This document shows positions 17,191-26,800 of a stretch of DNA of 64,000 bases, piece after piece. The notes under the pieces were generated by a model. That model was given only the letters and a program-made list of their open reading frames with translations, searched no databases and had not been told where the DNA came from. The stretch spans positions 40,568 to 104,567 of the forward strand of contig CASDPB010000065.1 in the NCBI GenBank assembly GCA_949282305.1. Reading direction: 5' to 3'. Both the position numbers and the translations under genes were made by a program. Each line of letters begins with the position of its first letter. Positions within the stretch are counted from its first letter, which is position 1. Source of the DNA: an uncultured Lentisphaeria bacterium. GTDB lineage: Bacteria > Verrucomicrobiota > Lentisphaeria > Victivallales > UBA1829.

Positions 17191-18681
17191 ATGGAAAAAA
17201 CTCTTTCCGCATATCTGCAGGCTCTGGGACCGCTGGTGAGGAAGTCTGTCATTTATGATCCGGAACAGCTGATCTCCGGAGTTGCCAACGATTCCCGCCG
17301 GACCGGGAAAAATTTCATATTCTGTGCAATCAAGGGGGCGAAAATTGACGGACACTGTTTCATTTCTGATGCCGTCAAAAACGGAGCATCCGTCATTTTT
17401 GCCTCGGAAGAGGTTTCCGTCCCTGAAAATATATCCGTCATTTTGGTTTCCGACTCCTATCATGCGTGGGGAATCCTCTGTGCCGAATTCTTCGGCAATC
17501 CGGCAGACCGTCTGGATGTTTTCGCCGTCACAGGCACCAACGGGAAAACGTCGATTGCATTTATGCTGAAACGGATTCTGACGGCTTACGGTCTTTCCTG
17601 CGGACTGATCTCCACGGTGGAATACGACGTCGGCGGCAAAGCTCCGCCGGAAGAAGCCGCCCGGACAACGCCGGATTCCTACAGCATTCAGGAACTTTTT
17701 GCGCGAATGCTTCGGAACGGATGCCGTTGTGCCGTGATTGAGGCGTCCAGCCACGGACTTCATCAGCACCGGACCGGCAATGTCCGGTTTGCAGGCGCAA
17801 TTTTCACCAATCTGACGGGCGACCACCTGGATTATCATCATACGATGGAGGCATATTATCAGGCGAAAAAACTGCTTTTCAGCGAAATGCTGCGTCCTGA
17901 CGCTCCGGCAGTCGTCAATATTGACGATGAATGGGGACGCCGTCTCGCATCCGAACTTCCGGGGAAAAGAGTTCTGACGCTTTCACGGGAAAATCCCCGC
18001 GCCGACGGTTATATCCATTCGGTCAGTCTTTCGGGAACCGGCACGGAATTTTCCCTCCGCGCGGCGGGAACGGAGATCAGAATCAGGTCCGTGTTGATTG
18101 GTGAACATAATGTCTGCAATATGTCTCTTGCGGCCCTTGCGGCTCTTGCCGGCGGCATTCCTCCGGAACTGATTGCGGAGACGCTCTCCGCGCCGGACAT
18201 TGCGCCGCCGGGACGCCTTGAGCCGTTCAATCTTCCCAACGGTGCGCGCGCGTTTGTCGATTACGCTCATACCGATGATGCCCTGTTCCGCGTATTGACG
18301 GCGATCCGGGCATTCCGGAAGAAAGGACGGATCATTACCGTTTTCGGCTGCGGCGGCGACCGCGACCGTACGAAACGTCCGCGGATGGCATCGGCTGCTT
18401 CAGAGCTTTCCGATGTAGTCATTGTGACCAGCGACAATCCCCGCACGGAAGATCCTCATGCCATTATTGCGGAGATTCTTTCCGGAATCAGACCGGGGAA
18501 GAAGTTTTTTGTCGAACCGGACCGGCGGAACGCGATTTTGAAAGCCGTGGCGGTTTCCCGCAGGGACGACATTGTCCTGATTGCCGGGAAGGGGCATGAA
18601 AACTATCAGGAGATCAACGGCGTCAAACATCATTTTGACGATCGCGAAGTTCTGCGTTCCATTCAGCGGAATTCTCCGTAA
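17191..18681 (+). CDS. murE: UDP-N-acetylmuramoyl-L-alanyl-D-glutamate--2,6-diaminopimelate ligase (MurE)
   Basis: A 496-residue Mur ligase adding the third amino acid of the stem peptide. P-loop VTGTNGKTSIAFM lies around residue 115, the TTPDS and SSHGLHQHR motifs typical of MurE follow, and VDYAHTDDAL is in the C-terminal half. The DNPR motif at about 415-418 (VTSDNPRTEDP) predicts meso-diaminopimelate rather than lysine, matching a Gram-negative wall. ATG 17191 has GGAGG at 17176-17180; TTG 17182 would be too close to that site. A 7-bp hairpin without a T-tract (18672-18690) overlaps the stop. The AraC gene converges from the right. Confidence 0.94.
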   Translation: MEKTLSAYLQALGPLVRKSVIYDPEQLISGVANDSRRTGKNFIFCAIKGAKIDGHCFISDAVKNGASVIFASEEVSVPENISVILVSDSYHAWGILCAEFFGNPADRLDVFAVTGTNGKTSIAFMLKRILTAYGLSCGLISTVEYDVGGKAPPEEAARTTPDSYSIQELFARMLRNGCRCAVIEASSHGLHQHRTGNVRFAGAIFTNLTGDHLDYHHTMEAYYQAKKLLFSEMLRPDAPAVVNIDDEWGRRLASELPGKRVLTLSRENPRADGYIHSVSLSGTGTEFSLRAAGTEIRIRSVLIGEHNVCNMSLAALAALAGGIPPELIAETLSAPDIAPPGRLEPFNLPNGARAFVDYAHTDDALFRVLTAIRAFRKKGRIITVFGCGGDRDRTKRPRMASAASELSDVVIVTSDNPRTEDPHAIIAEILSGIRPGKKFFVEPDRRNAILKAVAVSRRDDIVLIAGKGHENYQEINGVKHHFDDREVLRSIQRNSP

Positions 18682-18709
18682 TCCGGAGAACCCGCGGGCG
18701 CGGAGGCAT

Positions 18710-19609
18710 TCATGAATCCCGGTTCCTGAAAAGGGGACGGATTTTTTCCTGCGGAATTTCCGGGGAAGCCTGATCGTTTCGCCGATACGTTGCTTTTCTG
18801 TATTGAAGCGGAGTTCTGCCGTACCTCTCCCGGAACAGCCGGCAGAAATAAGCGGGATTCCGAAAGCCCAGTTTTGCCGTGATCCCGTAAACGGGAATTG
18901 CCGTCTCTTTCAAAAGACGTGCCGCTTCTCCAAGTTTGAGCTCCTGCAGATATGCCGCGGGAGATACCGGGAAACAGCGCTTCCAGCAACGGTAGAAATT
19001 CCTGCGGGAGAAACCGTATCTTCCGGCGATCTCGTCCAGATTGATCTCCCCGCAGAAATTCAGCTGAAAACAGGAGGCTATCCTGTGAATCCGGGCATTC
19101 ATATATTCCTCTTTTCCCGGAGTGGAATCACGCATCAGGAGCAGTTCCTCAAACAAACTCATGGCGAGCAGGTCCATGCGGTCCGCAATGCCGGGTTCCG
19201 TGCTCCGCACCATCAGTTCACGCATTTCACGAAGCATCCGGCTGATCTGCGGCGTCATGCGGAATTCCCAGCAGTAGGGTGGCTCAATGAAACCGGCGTG
19301 TTTCATGGCGTCCGCCAGCGCAGGATCGAATTTGAAGTAAAATGCGTCCCGGGGATGATCCACAACGAAGGAGTGTGTCACGTCCGGGACCTTCAGTGCC
19401 GCATTCGGATAACGCACCGTATAACAGGTGTCATCAAACCATTCCCGCGACTGTTCCGCATCCGAGGAGAGCCGAACGCATAATTCCAGCTTCCCTTTCA
19501 CAACCGCCGACATGTAAGGATGATTCTCGATGATCCCCACCGACTCCAGCGGAAACGGCAGATGAAATCTGCGCCTGATCTTGCTCAGATCGACACAACT
19601 GACCGGCAT
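18710..19609 (-). CDS. AraC-family transcriptional regulator
   Basis: A 299-residue regulator with an N-terminal ligand-sensing region of no clear signature and a C-terminal double helix-turn-helix: first HTH INLDEIAGRYGFSRRNFYR, second VYGITAKLGFRNPAYFCRLF, ending in the conserved RYGRTPLQYRK. It is divergently transcribed from the glycosidase at 19782 and probably activates it in response to a sugar. The start is supported by an AAGGAGG site 7 bases upstream of the ATG on the minus strand. Two TGGCAC direct repeats in the intergenic region are candidate binding half-sites. Confidence 0.92.
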   Translation of the reverse strand: MPVSCVDLSKIRRRFHLPFPLESVGIIENHPYMSAVVKGKLELCVRLSSDAEQSREWFDDTCYTVRYPNAALKVPDVTHSFVVDHPRDAFYFKFDPALADAMKHAGFIEPPYCWEFRMTPQISRMLREMRELMVRSTEPGIADRMDLLAMSLFEELLLMRDSTPGKEEYMNARIHRIASCFQLNFCGEINLDEIAGRYGFSRRNFYRCWKRCFPVSPAAYLQELKLGEAARLLKETAIPVYGITAKLGFRNPAYFCRLFRERYGRTPLQYRKATYRRNDQASPEIPQEKIRPLFRNRDS

Positions 19610-19667
19610 GGCATTCCCTCCTTTCCCCTTTCAACTTACCTTGTCCGTCCGATGTTTTCAAGAGCAC

Positions 19668-19695
19668 TGGCACAAAAACAATATTTATTTGGCAC
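19668..19695 (+). promoter_or_regulatory. Candidate AraC operator: two TGGCAC direct repeats
   Basis: TGGCAC at 19668-19673 and again at 19690-19695, 22 bp apart (two helical turns) in the same orientation. The second copy lies 9 bp upstream of the glycosidase -35 box, the placement expected for an AraC-type activator. Confidence 0.45.
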
Positions 19696-19704
19696 GGACA
19701 CCCA

Positions 19705-19732
19705 TTGAGTTTCTGTTCTGTTCCGGTATAAT
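19705..19732 (+). promoter_or_regulatory. Sigma-70 promoter of the DUF6259-type glycosidase
   Basis: TTGAGT (19705-19710), 16-bp spacer, consensus TATAAT (19727-19732). Confidence 0.65.
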
Positions 19733-19781
19733 AACATGGAAACGGCACATATCCGACAACTAAATTCAATGGAGAAACAGA

Positions 19782-21722
19782 ATGAACATTGCAGGCTGGA
19801 ACATTGAAAGCAAATGGAAATTCAGACTCGGAACTCTCCACGGAGAATTGCGGGAACTGGTTCCGGAAGACATGATGCGGTACCGCAGGGAGGAAAGCGG
19901 CGGTTGCACTGCCGAAATCTGGACGGGACACCCTTCATACGGACAGGACTTCCGGGTCAAGGTCGTATGGGAGGAAAAAGAAGATTGCCTGTATGCCGGC
20001 AGAATCTCCTATTCCGGTTATGAGGGGGCGCTTTTCATTGAGGAAATTCATTTTCCCATTGCAGTTTGTCCTCTTTACAGAGATTCCAGGTTTCTCTGGG
20101 GCGGCAGTGACATGGGGCTGATCGTGAATCCTGCGGAGCTGAATGAAAAAACATGGGAAGGAGCATATTGCTCCATGCAGTTCGCGGCGTTTCTGAACGG
20201 AAAGGAACCGGGGATTTATTTCGATCACCGCGACACCCGCCACAGTTCAAAAAACGGACGTTGTCAAATCACGGAAACGGCACAGATTTACAGCGGCATT
20301 CATTTTATCGGCAATACCGAAACGCCGGCAAGGGAATATGCCCTGCCCTATGAAAACTGCATCGGGGTCTTTCAGGGCGGATGGTTCAACGCGGGACAGA
20401 TCTACAGGAAATGGGCGCTGCGGCAGAGCTGGGCGGTCAACAGAAAGCACGAAAATCCGCTCCGGCATATCGGCATGTGGGTCTGGAACAGAGGACTCGC
20501 AGAAGAGGTCATTCCTCCGGTTCTGAAACTTCAGGAAGATTTGGGTTCGATTCCTGTCGCTCTTGACTGGTACTGGTGGCATCACAATCCGTATGACACG
20601 GATTACCCGGATTTCTGGCCTCCGCGGGAAGGGGAGGAAAAATTCAAGGCGGATGTGGCGGCACTCAAAAAACACGGCGTTTTCACGCAGGTCTACGTCA
20701 ACGGCATGACATGGGATATGGACGGCGCCTCGTGGAAGGAGGGCGGCGATGAATCGGTTGTCATTTTGCGGGACGGGAAACCGCGTGCGGTTGCGTTCAA
20801 CCAGTTCAATTACCATCGCCTCGGTTACATGTGCGGGGAATCTCCAAAATTCCAGGAAAAGATGTCCGTTCTTGTAAGACGCCTTCGGGAAAGCGGACTT
20901 GACGGTCAGTATCTGGACATGATCGGCTGTGCCAGCTACACACCGTGCTACAATCCCGCACATCATCATCCGCGGGGAGACTCCGCTGCCGGAGTGGAGG
21001 GATTCCGGCGTATGCTTGCGCGCCTGAAAGCGGAGAATCCGGGATTTCCGCTTTCCACGGAATGCTGCAATGAGGCTTACATGGATCTTGTCGACAGTGT
21101 CATCACCTGCGGAGCGGTATCCGCCGAACGCATGGGCAGCAGATTGGAACCGGTTCCGCTGTTTACTTCAATTTATCATGGCAGTCTGGCTGTATTCGGC
21201 AGCTATGCGCTTCCGGACGGCATTCCGTCATGGGATCCTCTCTGGCCGGACAAGGAACGCTGGCAGGGGGAGGAGCCGTGGCATCAGCTTTATCCCGATC
21301 AGTTTTTCATTGAACTGGCACGGGATGTGGCATGGGGTGTTCAGCCGATGGTCTGCAATCTCAGCAGGAAGATACAGGAAGATCCCGAATTCTCGGAAAG
21401 CTGGCGTTTTATTCTTGAAACGGCAAAGTTCTACCACGCAAACAGAAAATTTCTGTTTGACGGCACCATGCTTTCCCCGGAAGGATTTCAATGCGGAAAA
21501 AAAGAGGTGAAATTCATGAAACGGATGATCTTTACGAAAAAGAGAGACAGCACCGTTATCGTAAAGACGTTTCCGGCGATTCTCCACAGCGTCTGGAAAG
21601 CGCCGGACGGTGAAGAAGCTCTGATTCTGGCAAATTATACAGCCGGTGAACAGGAGTGGAGCTATCGGAAACAATCCGGAAAAATTCCGGCGCGTTCTTA
21701 CCGGAAAATCATGCTTTCATAA
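19782..21722 (+). CDS. Putative glycoside hydrolase (DUF6259-like, TIM-barrel)
   Basis: A 646-residue protein without a signal peptide, so probably cytoplasmic. An N-terminal beta-rich part precedes a TIM-barrel-like centre with LDWYWWHHNPYDTDYPDFWPP, FTQVYVNGMTWDMD, GLDGQYLDMIG and LSTECCNEAYMD. The Asp in QYLDMIG and the Glu in STECCNE are candidate catalytic residues by analogy with alpha-galactosidase-like clans; this is inference. The C-terminus looks like a small beta domain. The arrangement resembles DUF6259 proteins common in Lentisphaerota and Verrucomicrobiota, recalled rather than searched. It is divergent from, and probably controlled by, the AraC regulator. Substrate unknown. Confidence 0.7.
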   Translation: MNIAGWNIESKWKFRLGTLHGELRELVPEDMMRYRREESGGCTAEIWTGHPSYGQDFRVKVVWEEKEDCLYAGRISYSGYEGALFIEEIHFPIAVCPLYRDSRFLWGGSDMGLIVNPAELNEKTWEGAYCSMQFAAFLNGKEPGIYFDHRDTRHSSKNGRCQITETAQIYSGIHFIGNTETPAREYALPYENCIGVFQGGWFNAGQIYRKWALRQSWAVNRKHENPLRHIGMWVWNRGLAEEVIPPVLKLQEDLGSIPVALDWYWWHHNPYDTDYPDFWPPREGEEKFKADVAALKKHGVFTQVYVNGMTWDMDGASWKEGGDESVVILRDGKPRAVAFNQFNYHRLGYMCGESPKFQEKMSVLVRRLRESGLDGQYLDMIGCASYTPCYNPAHHHPRGDSAAGVEGFRRMLARLKAENPGFPLSTECCNEAYMDLVDSVITCGAVSAERMGSRLEPVPLFTSIYHGSLAVFGSYALPDGIPSWDPLWPDKERWQGEEPWHQLYPDQFFIELARDVAWGVQPMVCNLSRKIQEDPEFSESWRFILETAKFYHANRKFLFDGTMLSPEGFQCGKKEVKFMKRMIFTKKRDSTVIVKTFPAILHSVWKAPDGEEALILANYTAGEQEWSYRKQSGKIPARSYRKIMLS

Positions 21723-21748
21723 GTTTTGCCGGCATCTCCGGACAACAA

Positions 21749-21781
21749 AAAAGCAGCACCCGTCTGCCGGATGCTGCTTTT
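21749..21781. terminator. Bidirectional intrinsic terminator between glycosidase and rpsU
   Basis: Ten-base stem AAAAGCAGCA/TGCTGCTTTT (21749-21758 with 21772-21781), with an inner CCG/CGG pairing. It is flanked by A- and T-tracts on the two sides, so it can serve both converging genes. Confidence 0.85.
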
Positions 21782-21801
21782 ACAAATTTCAGGCGGAAAA
21801 C

Positions 21802-21969
21802 TCAGCCGCGACGACGCTGTGAGCGGCGTTTCTTTTCGCTGGGCTTCTCGAAGTGTCTTCTGTTGCGAAGTTCCTTGAGGGTGCCTTCTTTGTCAAGCTT
21901 CTTTTTGAGACGGCGAAGAGCTCTGTCGATCGGTTCGCCTTTCTTCATGCGAATTTCTGTTGCTTCCAT
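21802..21969 (-). CDS. rpsU: 30S ribosomal protein S21
   Basis: A 55-residue basic protein below the usual ORF length cutoff. Translating the minus strand from the ATG at 21969 gives a protein starting [20 protein letters not shown] and ending in an Arg-rich tail ([10 protein letters not shown]), the S21 pattern: a GEPI/GESID-like start, then ALRRLKKK and [12 protein letters not shown] strong AAGGGGGTG ribosome-binding site precedes the start. It lies 38 bases downstream of the sigma factor gene on the same strand, so the two are likely cotranscribed and end at the terminator at 21749-21781. S21 participates in translation initiation on the 30S subunit. Confidence 0.95.
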   Translation of the reverse strand: MEATEIRMKKGEPIDRALRRLKKKLDKEGTLKELRNRRHFEKPSEKKRRSQRRRG

Positions 21970-22007
21970 TGTGTTCACCCCCTTTCGAGATAGTTGTCTT
22001 TTCCTAT

Positions 22008-23654
22008 TTATTCATTTGCAAAACCGGCTTCGTCAACCAGCAGGTCGCGAAGCTTGCTCAATGCCTGATTCTGAATCTGGCGGACACGTTCACGGGTTCT
22101 GCCGATCTCCTGGCTGACCTCTTCCAGAGTTCTGGAACGGGTGCCGTCGAGACCGAAGCGCATTTTCAGAATCATGCGTTCACGTTCATCCAGCTCGCCG
22201 AGCAGATCAACCAGACGCCCGACGGATTCCACATCGCTCAGGATGCGGTCGGGAGTCATGGCTCCGCGGTCGGGGATAATGTCCTGAAACTCTCCGTCCT
22301 CGCCCTGCTGGATCGGATCATGTAGCGAAAAAGTCCTTAAATCCGCCAGACGCAGTCCGGCAACGGTTCTTTCACTGTAGTCCAGATTTTTTGCAATTTC
22401 CGCATCGGTGGGTTCACGCCCGAGCTTTTCGGCAAGTTTCATGCGGATCGACTTGATTTTGTTGATCTTGCCGGCGGACTGCACCGGAATGCGGATGATG
22501 CGGCTCTGGTTTGCGAGTGCGCGGCGCATGGACTGCTTGATCCACCACGCGGCATAAGAGCTGAACTTCGCTCCTTTTGCGGGGTCGAATTTTTCCACGG
22601 CGCGCATCAGGCCGATATTGCCTTCGGAAATCAGGTCCAGCAGCGGAAGCCCGAGTCCTTTAAAGTCATGCGCAATTTTGACAACCAGGCGCAGATTCGC
22701 CTTAATCAATGTGGCGCGCGCTTCATCATGCGCCATGTTGTCACTGCCGTGAATTTTTGCGGCAAGATCGACCTCCTGCTCCTTTGTGACCAGGGAAATC
22801 TGCCCGATATCCTGCATATAGACTTTCATCGTGTCGTTTTTTGAAACGACGCCGACTTTGCCGCCGGGGAGCTGATCCTTTTTCTCTTCATCAAGTTCGG
22901 CTTCATTATCCGCTTCACCCGCTTCGGACGGTTCCGGCTCAGGTGTCACCTGAAGAGTCGCAGGCGCATAATCGGTTTTATCAGGCAGCTGTCTGCTTTT
23001 CTCTGCAGCGTCGGTCTTTGCGTTTTTCTTTGCCTTTGCCTCCGGCTCTTTTTTAGCCTTCGGCTTTGCCGCCGGTTTGGACATCTCTTTTTTGTCCGGT
23101 GTCTTTGACTTGGCGGCAGTCGGCTTTGCCGTGTCTTTTGCCTCCGTTTTTGATACGGGCTTTGAAGCCGCTCCTGCAGGGGCTTTTTTCGCGGTTTCCG
23201 CGGGAGCTTTCACCGGAAGCGCTTTTCCCGAAACCGCTTTTACGGCGGATTTCGGCTTGGATTCCGCTTTTTCCTGCACTTTGGGAGCCGTTTTTGCGGA
23301 GACTTTCACCGGTGCGGATTTTTCTTTTTTTGCCGGGGCAACTGTCTTTGCCGGCACTGCCTTGTCCGAATCTTTCTTATTTTTTCTGGCTGTTTTGGTG
23401 GCGGGAACCGCAACTTTCTTTACAGGCGGCGCCTTTGCGGCGGTCCTGTCTGATTTTTTTTCGGTATTCTTCGCCGGAGCAACTGCCTTTTTCACCGGAG
23501 CGGTCTTTTTGGCGGCAGCCGGTTTCGCATTTCCCGAAGATTCCTTGGTGTTTTGAGTTTTGAGCTGCGGAACAGATTTCTTTTCTGTCTTAGCGCCTGC
23601 GGAGGAAACTTTCTTCGCGTCATTCTTCTTTTTAGAGAGAGATGAAGATTTCAT
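22008..23654 (-). CDS. rpoD: Primary RNA polymerase sigma factor (RpoD/SigA)
   Basis: A housekeeping sigma factor of about 548 residues. Residues ~1-215 are a low-complexity Lys/Ala/Pro-rich basic stretch, followed by a short acidic segment ([19 protein letters not shown]). The conserved core then runs from region 1.2 ([11 protein letters not shown]) through region 2 ([41 protein letters not shown]), region 3, and region 4 with its HTH ([19 protein letters not shown]). The start is set by an AAGGAGG site 11 bases before ATG 23654; further in-frame ATGs upstream (23699, 23750) lack one. A perfect consensus promoter sits at 23800-23828, leaving a ~140-base leader. The basic extension replaces the usual acidic region 1.1. 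Confidence 0.94.
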   Translation of the reverse strand: MKSSSLSKKKNDAKKVSSAGAKTEKKSVPQLKTQNTKESSGNAKPAAAKKTAPVKKAVAPAKNTEKKSDRTAAKAPPVKKVAVPATKTARKNKKDSDKAVPAKTVAPAKKEKSAPVKVSAKTAPKVQEKAESKPKSAVKAVSGKALPVKAPAETAKKAPAGAASKPVSKTEAKDTAKPTAAKSKTPDKKEMSKPAAKPKAKKEPEAKAKKNAKTDAAEKSRQLPDKTDYAPATLQVTPEPEPSEAGEADNEAELDEEKKDQLPGGKVGVVSKNDTMKVYMQDIGQISLVTKEQEVDLAAKIHGSDNMAHDEARATLIKANLRLVVKIAHDFKGLGLPLLDLISEGNIGLMRAVEKFDPAKGAKFSSYAAWWIKQSMRRALANQSRIIRIPVQSAGKINKIKSIRMKLAEKLGREPTDAEIAKNLDYSERTVAGLRLADLRTFSLHDPIQQGEDGEFQDIIPDRGAMTPDRILSDVESVGRLVDLLGELDERERMILKMRFGLDGTRSRTLEEVSQEIGRTRERVRQIQNQALSKLRDLLVDEAGFANE

Positions 23655-23686
23655 CGGCTTACCAGCCTCCTTGCCATTTAGCACTA

Positions 23687-23717
23687 TTGACTTTTCCATT
23701 ATTGCGTTTATTATAAC
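23687..23717 (+). promoter_or_regulatory. Possible promoter of mfd
   Basis: TTGACT (23687-23692) and TATAAC (23712-23717) with a long 19-bp spacer. It lies inside the sigma-factor leader region, so the two transcripts would overlap head to head. Confidence 0.3.
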
Positions 23718-23799
23718 ATATCCTTTCATTCTGCAGGATTCGTGTTCCACCTGCGAAATGAGAGTGCACAGCAGAGACTGCGGTGCAAAATAAGTTTAT

Positions 23800-23828
23800 A
23801 TTATAACACCTGGGAAGCGATTTGTCAA
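23800..23828 (-). promoter_or_regulatory. Perfect-consensus sigma-70 promoter of the rpoD-rpsU unit
   Basis: On the minus strand TTGACA (23823-23828), exactly 17 bp, then TATAAT (23800-23805). Both hexamers match consensus at every base. The -35 box abuts the likely GTG start of mfd on the other strand. Confidence 0.8.
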
Positions 23829-26800
23829 GTGGTACAGAATAATAAATTCTTTGAAAAACAGATGAAACGGTGGTTGAAGCGTTTTCAGACCACAGGAAAG
23901 TTGATGTCCCTGGTGGATGAAGGCGTGGTATCTCTGATCGCGCTCGCCATTGCGCAGAAGACGGAGCGTCCGGTTTTCATCGAACTTCCCGGTTATGCGA
24001 TGGGGGAGAAAGTCAAGGCGGAAATGGAGCTCTGGGCAAAGACGCTCGGCATCAGCAGAAAGATTGAGATTCTGCCGGACGGGATCTCCTGCGGCAGAAA
24101 ACTGGCGGAAGCGGAAATTCCCCGGGCGACGCTGCTTAATGCCGTGCTTCATTCGCCCCCCGATATTCTGCTGGCGTCTTCCGCAGCCGTCATGTCTCCC
24201 GCCCCGCAGCCGGAAAAGATGCGCGGATCCGAGCTGATCCTGAAAAAAGATACGGAGCTCTCACTCGGGCGCCTTGCCGAGATTCTCGTCGGAATGGATT
24301 ACGATGACGAGCCGGAGGTCACGCAGCCAGGGGAATTTTCGCGCAGAGGCGGGCTGATTGATATTTTTTCTCCGGCGCAGAACTATCCTGCGCGAATCGA
24401 ATACTGGGGAGATACGATTGATTCAATCCGTCAGTTCGTTCCGGAAACGCAGAGTTCGGTCCGGGAGATTTCCGAATATAAGCTGATTATGCGGTCCGGG
24501 TCGGAGGAGGAGGGGGAATCCGACGGAAGCAGTGATTTTACGGATTACATCCGGCTGTTCCGTCCGATGATTCTGCGTGTTTTTCCGGAAGAATGCAGGA
24601 GAAGCCTGGAACGTTTTTTCGATCCTCCGGTGCTGAACAAGTGGGAAAATCTGAAAAAAGAACCTCTCTGGGACAATGCCGTGCTGCTGCTGGATGTGGC
24701 GGAGAGCGCCAAACTGCCGCCGAATTCCGCAATGCAGTGTCCGGTATTTCCATCCTCTCAGCATATTCTGCAGATGGTTCCCCAGGGAGCCGAGGAGAAT
24801 CTTTCCGAGCTGGTGCGCCAGATCAGCTCCAACCTTATCCGGCAGCTTGCGGACGAGTCCTACAGGATTTCCATTGCGGGGAGGACTGAGGGGGATCTTC
24901 TCAGTCTCGGCGACTGGCTCAGGAGCGAAGGGCTTGACTCGCTTGAATCCATTGAGTGCATCCAGGCCGAGGTTCCGTGCGGCATTTTCCTGCCGGACGA
25001 GAATTTTGCATTGTTTTCCGAGTATGAGCTTTTTTCTTCGCCGCGCCGCCTTCTTTCGCATAAGACAATCGTTCCGGAAATTGAAAACAATACGGAGGAA
25101 CAGGTTCATGACGCCATTGAGGAAGCGGTTTCCGCGGATATGGAAGAGGGGGATTACGCGGTTCATATCAATTACGGCATCTGCATCTATCACGGACTGA
25201 AGACGATTCATGAGAAAGACCGCGCGTATGAGGCGCTTGATCTTGAGTTCGACAATGATTCCCGTGTTTATGTCCCGATCTGGCAGGCGCACTGTGTTTC
25301 CCGTTATATCGGCTCCCAGAAAGGAACCGTCAAACTCAGCAAGATCGGCAGTTCCAAGTGGAATAAAATTAAAAGCGATGCCGCAAGTTCCGTCCGGACG
25401 CTTGCACTGGACATGCTCCGGATTCATGCGATGCGATGTCAGGCAAAGGGGTGCTCATTCCCGCAGGACGATCTTCAGCAGAGACTGTTTGAGAAGTCCT
25501 TCCCCTTTACCGAGACCCGCGATCAGCTTCGTGCCGCGGAGGAAATCAAGCGGGATATGGAGTCGTCGCGTCCTATGGACCGTTTGCTTTGCGGCGACGT
25601 CGGTTATGGGAAGACCGAGGTCGCGATGCGCGCGATCTTCAAATGCGTCATGTCGGGGAGACAGGCTGCCGTCCTGGTCCCGACCACCGTGCTTGCGCAG
25701 CAGCACTACTATAATTTCCTGGAACGGTTTGCGGAATATCCGTTCATCATCGAAACGTTGAGCCGTTTCAAGACGAAAGGCGAACAGGCGATGATCGTCG
25801 AGCGGATGAATGAAGGCAAGGTCGATGTTGTAATCGGTACGCACCGTCTTCTTCAGAGCGATGTCAAATTCAAAAATCTGGGACTGGTCGTTGTTGACGA
25901 GGAACAGCGGTTCGGCGTGGTTCACAAGGAGAAGCTCAAGAATCTGCGGACTATGGTGGATGTGCTGACCATGACCGCGACTCCGATTCCCAGAACGCTG
26001 TATTTTTCCATGTCCGGGATGCGTGACCTGAGCACGATTATGAGTGCGCCGGTTCAACGGCTTCCCGTTCAGACTGTTGTTTCGCAGTATGACGACAGCA
26101 TTGTGGCTGCGGCGATCACGCGGGAACTCCAGCGCGGGGGACAGGTTTATTACCTTCACAACCGTGTCGGCTCCATCGACGAAACGGCGGAACGCCTGAA
26201 AGCGCTGGTTCCGCAGGCGAAATTCGGAGTCGGGCACGGGCAGATGAATGAAACGGAGCTGGAGGACGTCATGAGTTCATTCATCGAAGGGAGAACCGAT
26301 GTTCTGGTCTGCACTACGATCATTGAGTCCGGGCTTGATATTCCGAATGCCAACACGATTATCATTGAGCGTGCCGACCGGTTCGGGCTTGCGGAGCTTT
26401 ACCAGCTGCGCGGCCGTGTCGGACGCTGGAGCCGTCAGGCGTATGCGTATCTGCTTCTGCCGCGCAACTCCATTCTGACGGGAAATGTGCGCAAAAGAAT
26501 TGCCGCGATGCGTAAATACACTCATCTGGGTTCGGGTTTCAAACTGGCTCTGCGCGACCTTGAAATCCGTGGAGCGGGAAACATCCTCGGAGCGGAGCAG
26601 AGCGGGCACATTAATGCGATCGGATTCAACCTGTACTGTCAGCTCCTGCGCACTGTCACCTCGCAGTTGAAGGGTGTCGAGGTTTCTCTCAGGAAAGAGT
26701 GCAATGTATTCATTGATTTTGTGGATTATTCCCTGGCGACGGTGGAGGGCAAGATCCCGGCGGCGTTTCCGGAGGAATACATCAATTCGCCGCGGCTGCG

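Noticed and set aside
23077..23563. Plus-strand frames opposite the sigma-factor N-terminus
   Set aside because: The Ala/Phe/Ser-rich products are the antisense reading of the Lys/Ala/Pro repeats and have no independent support.
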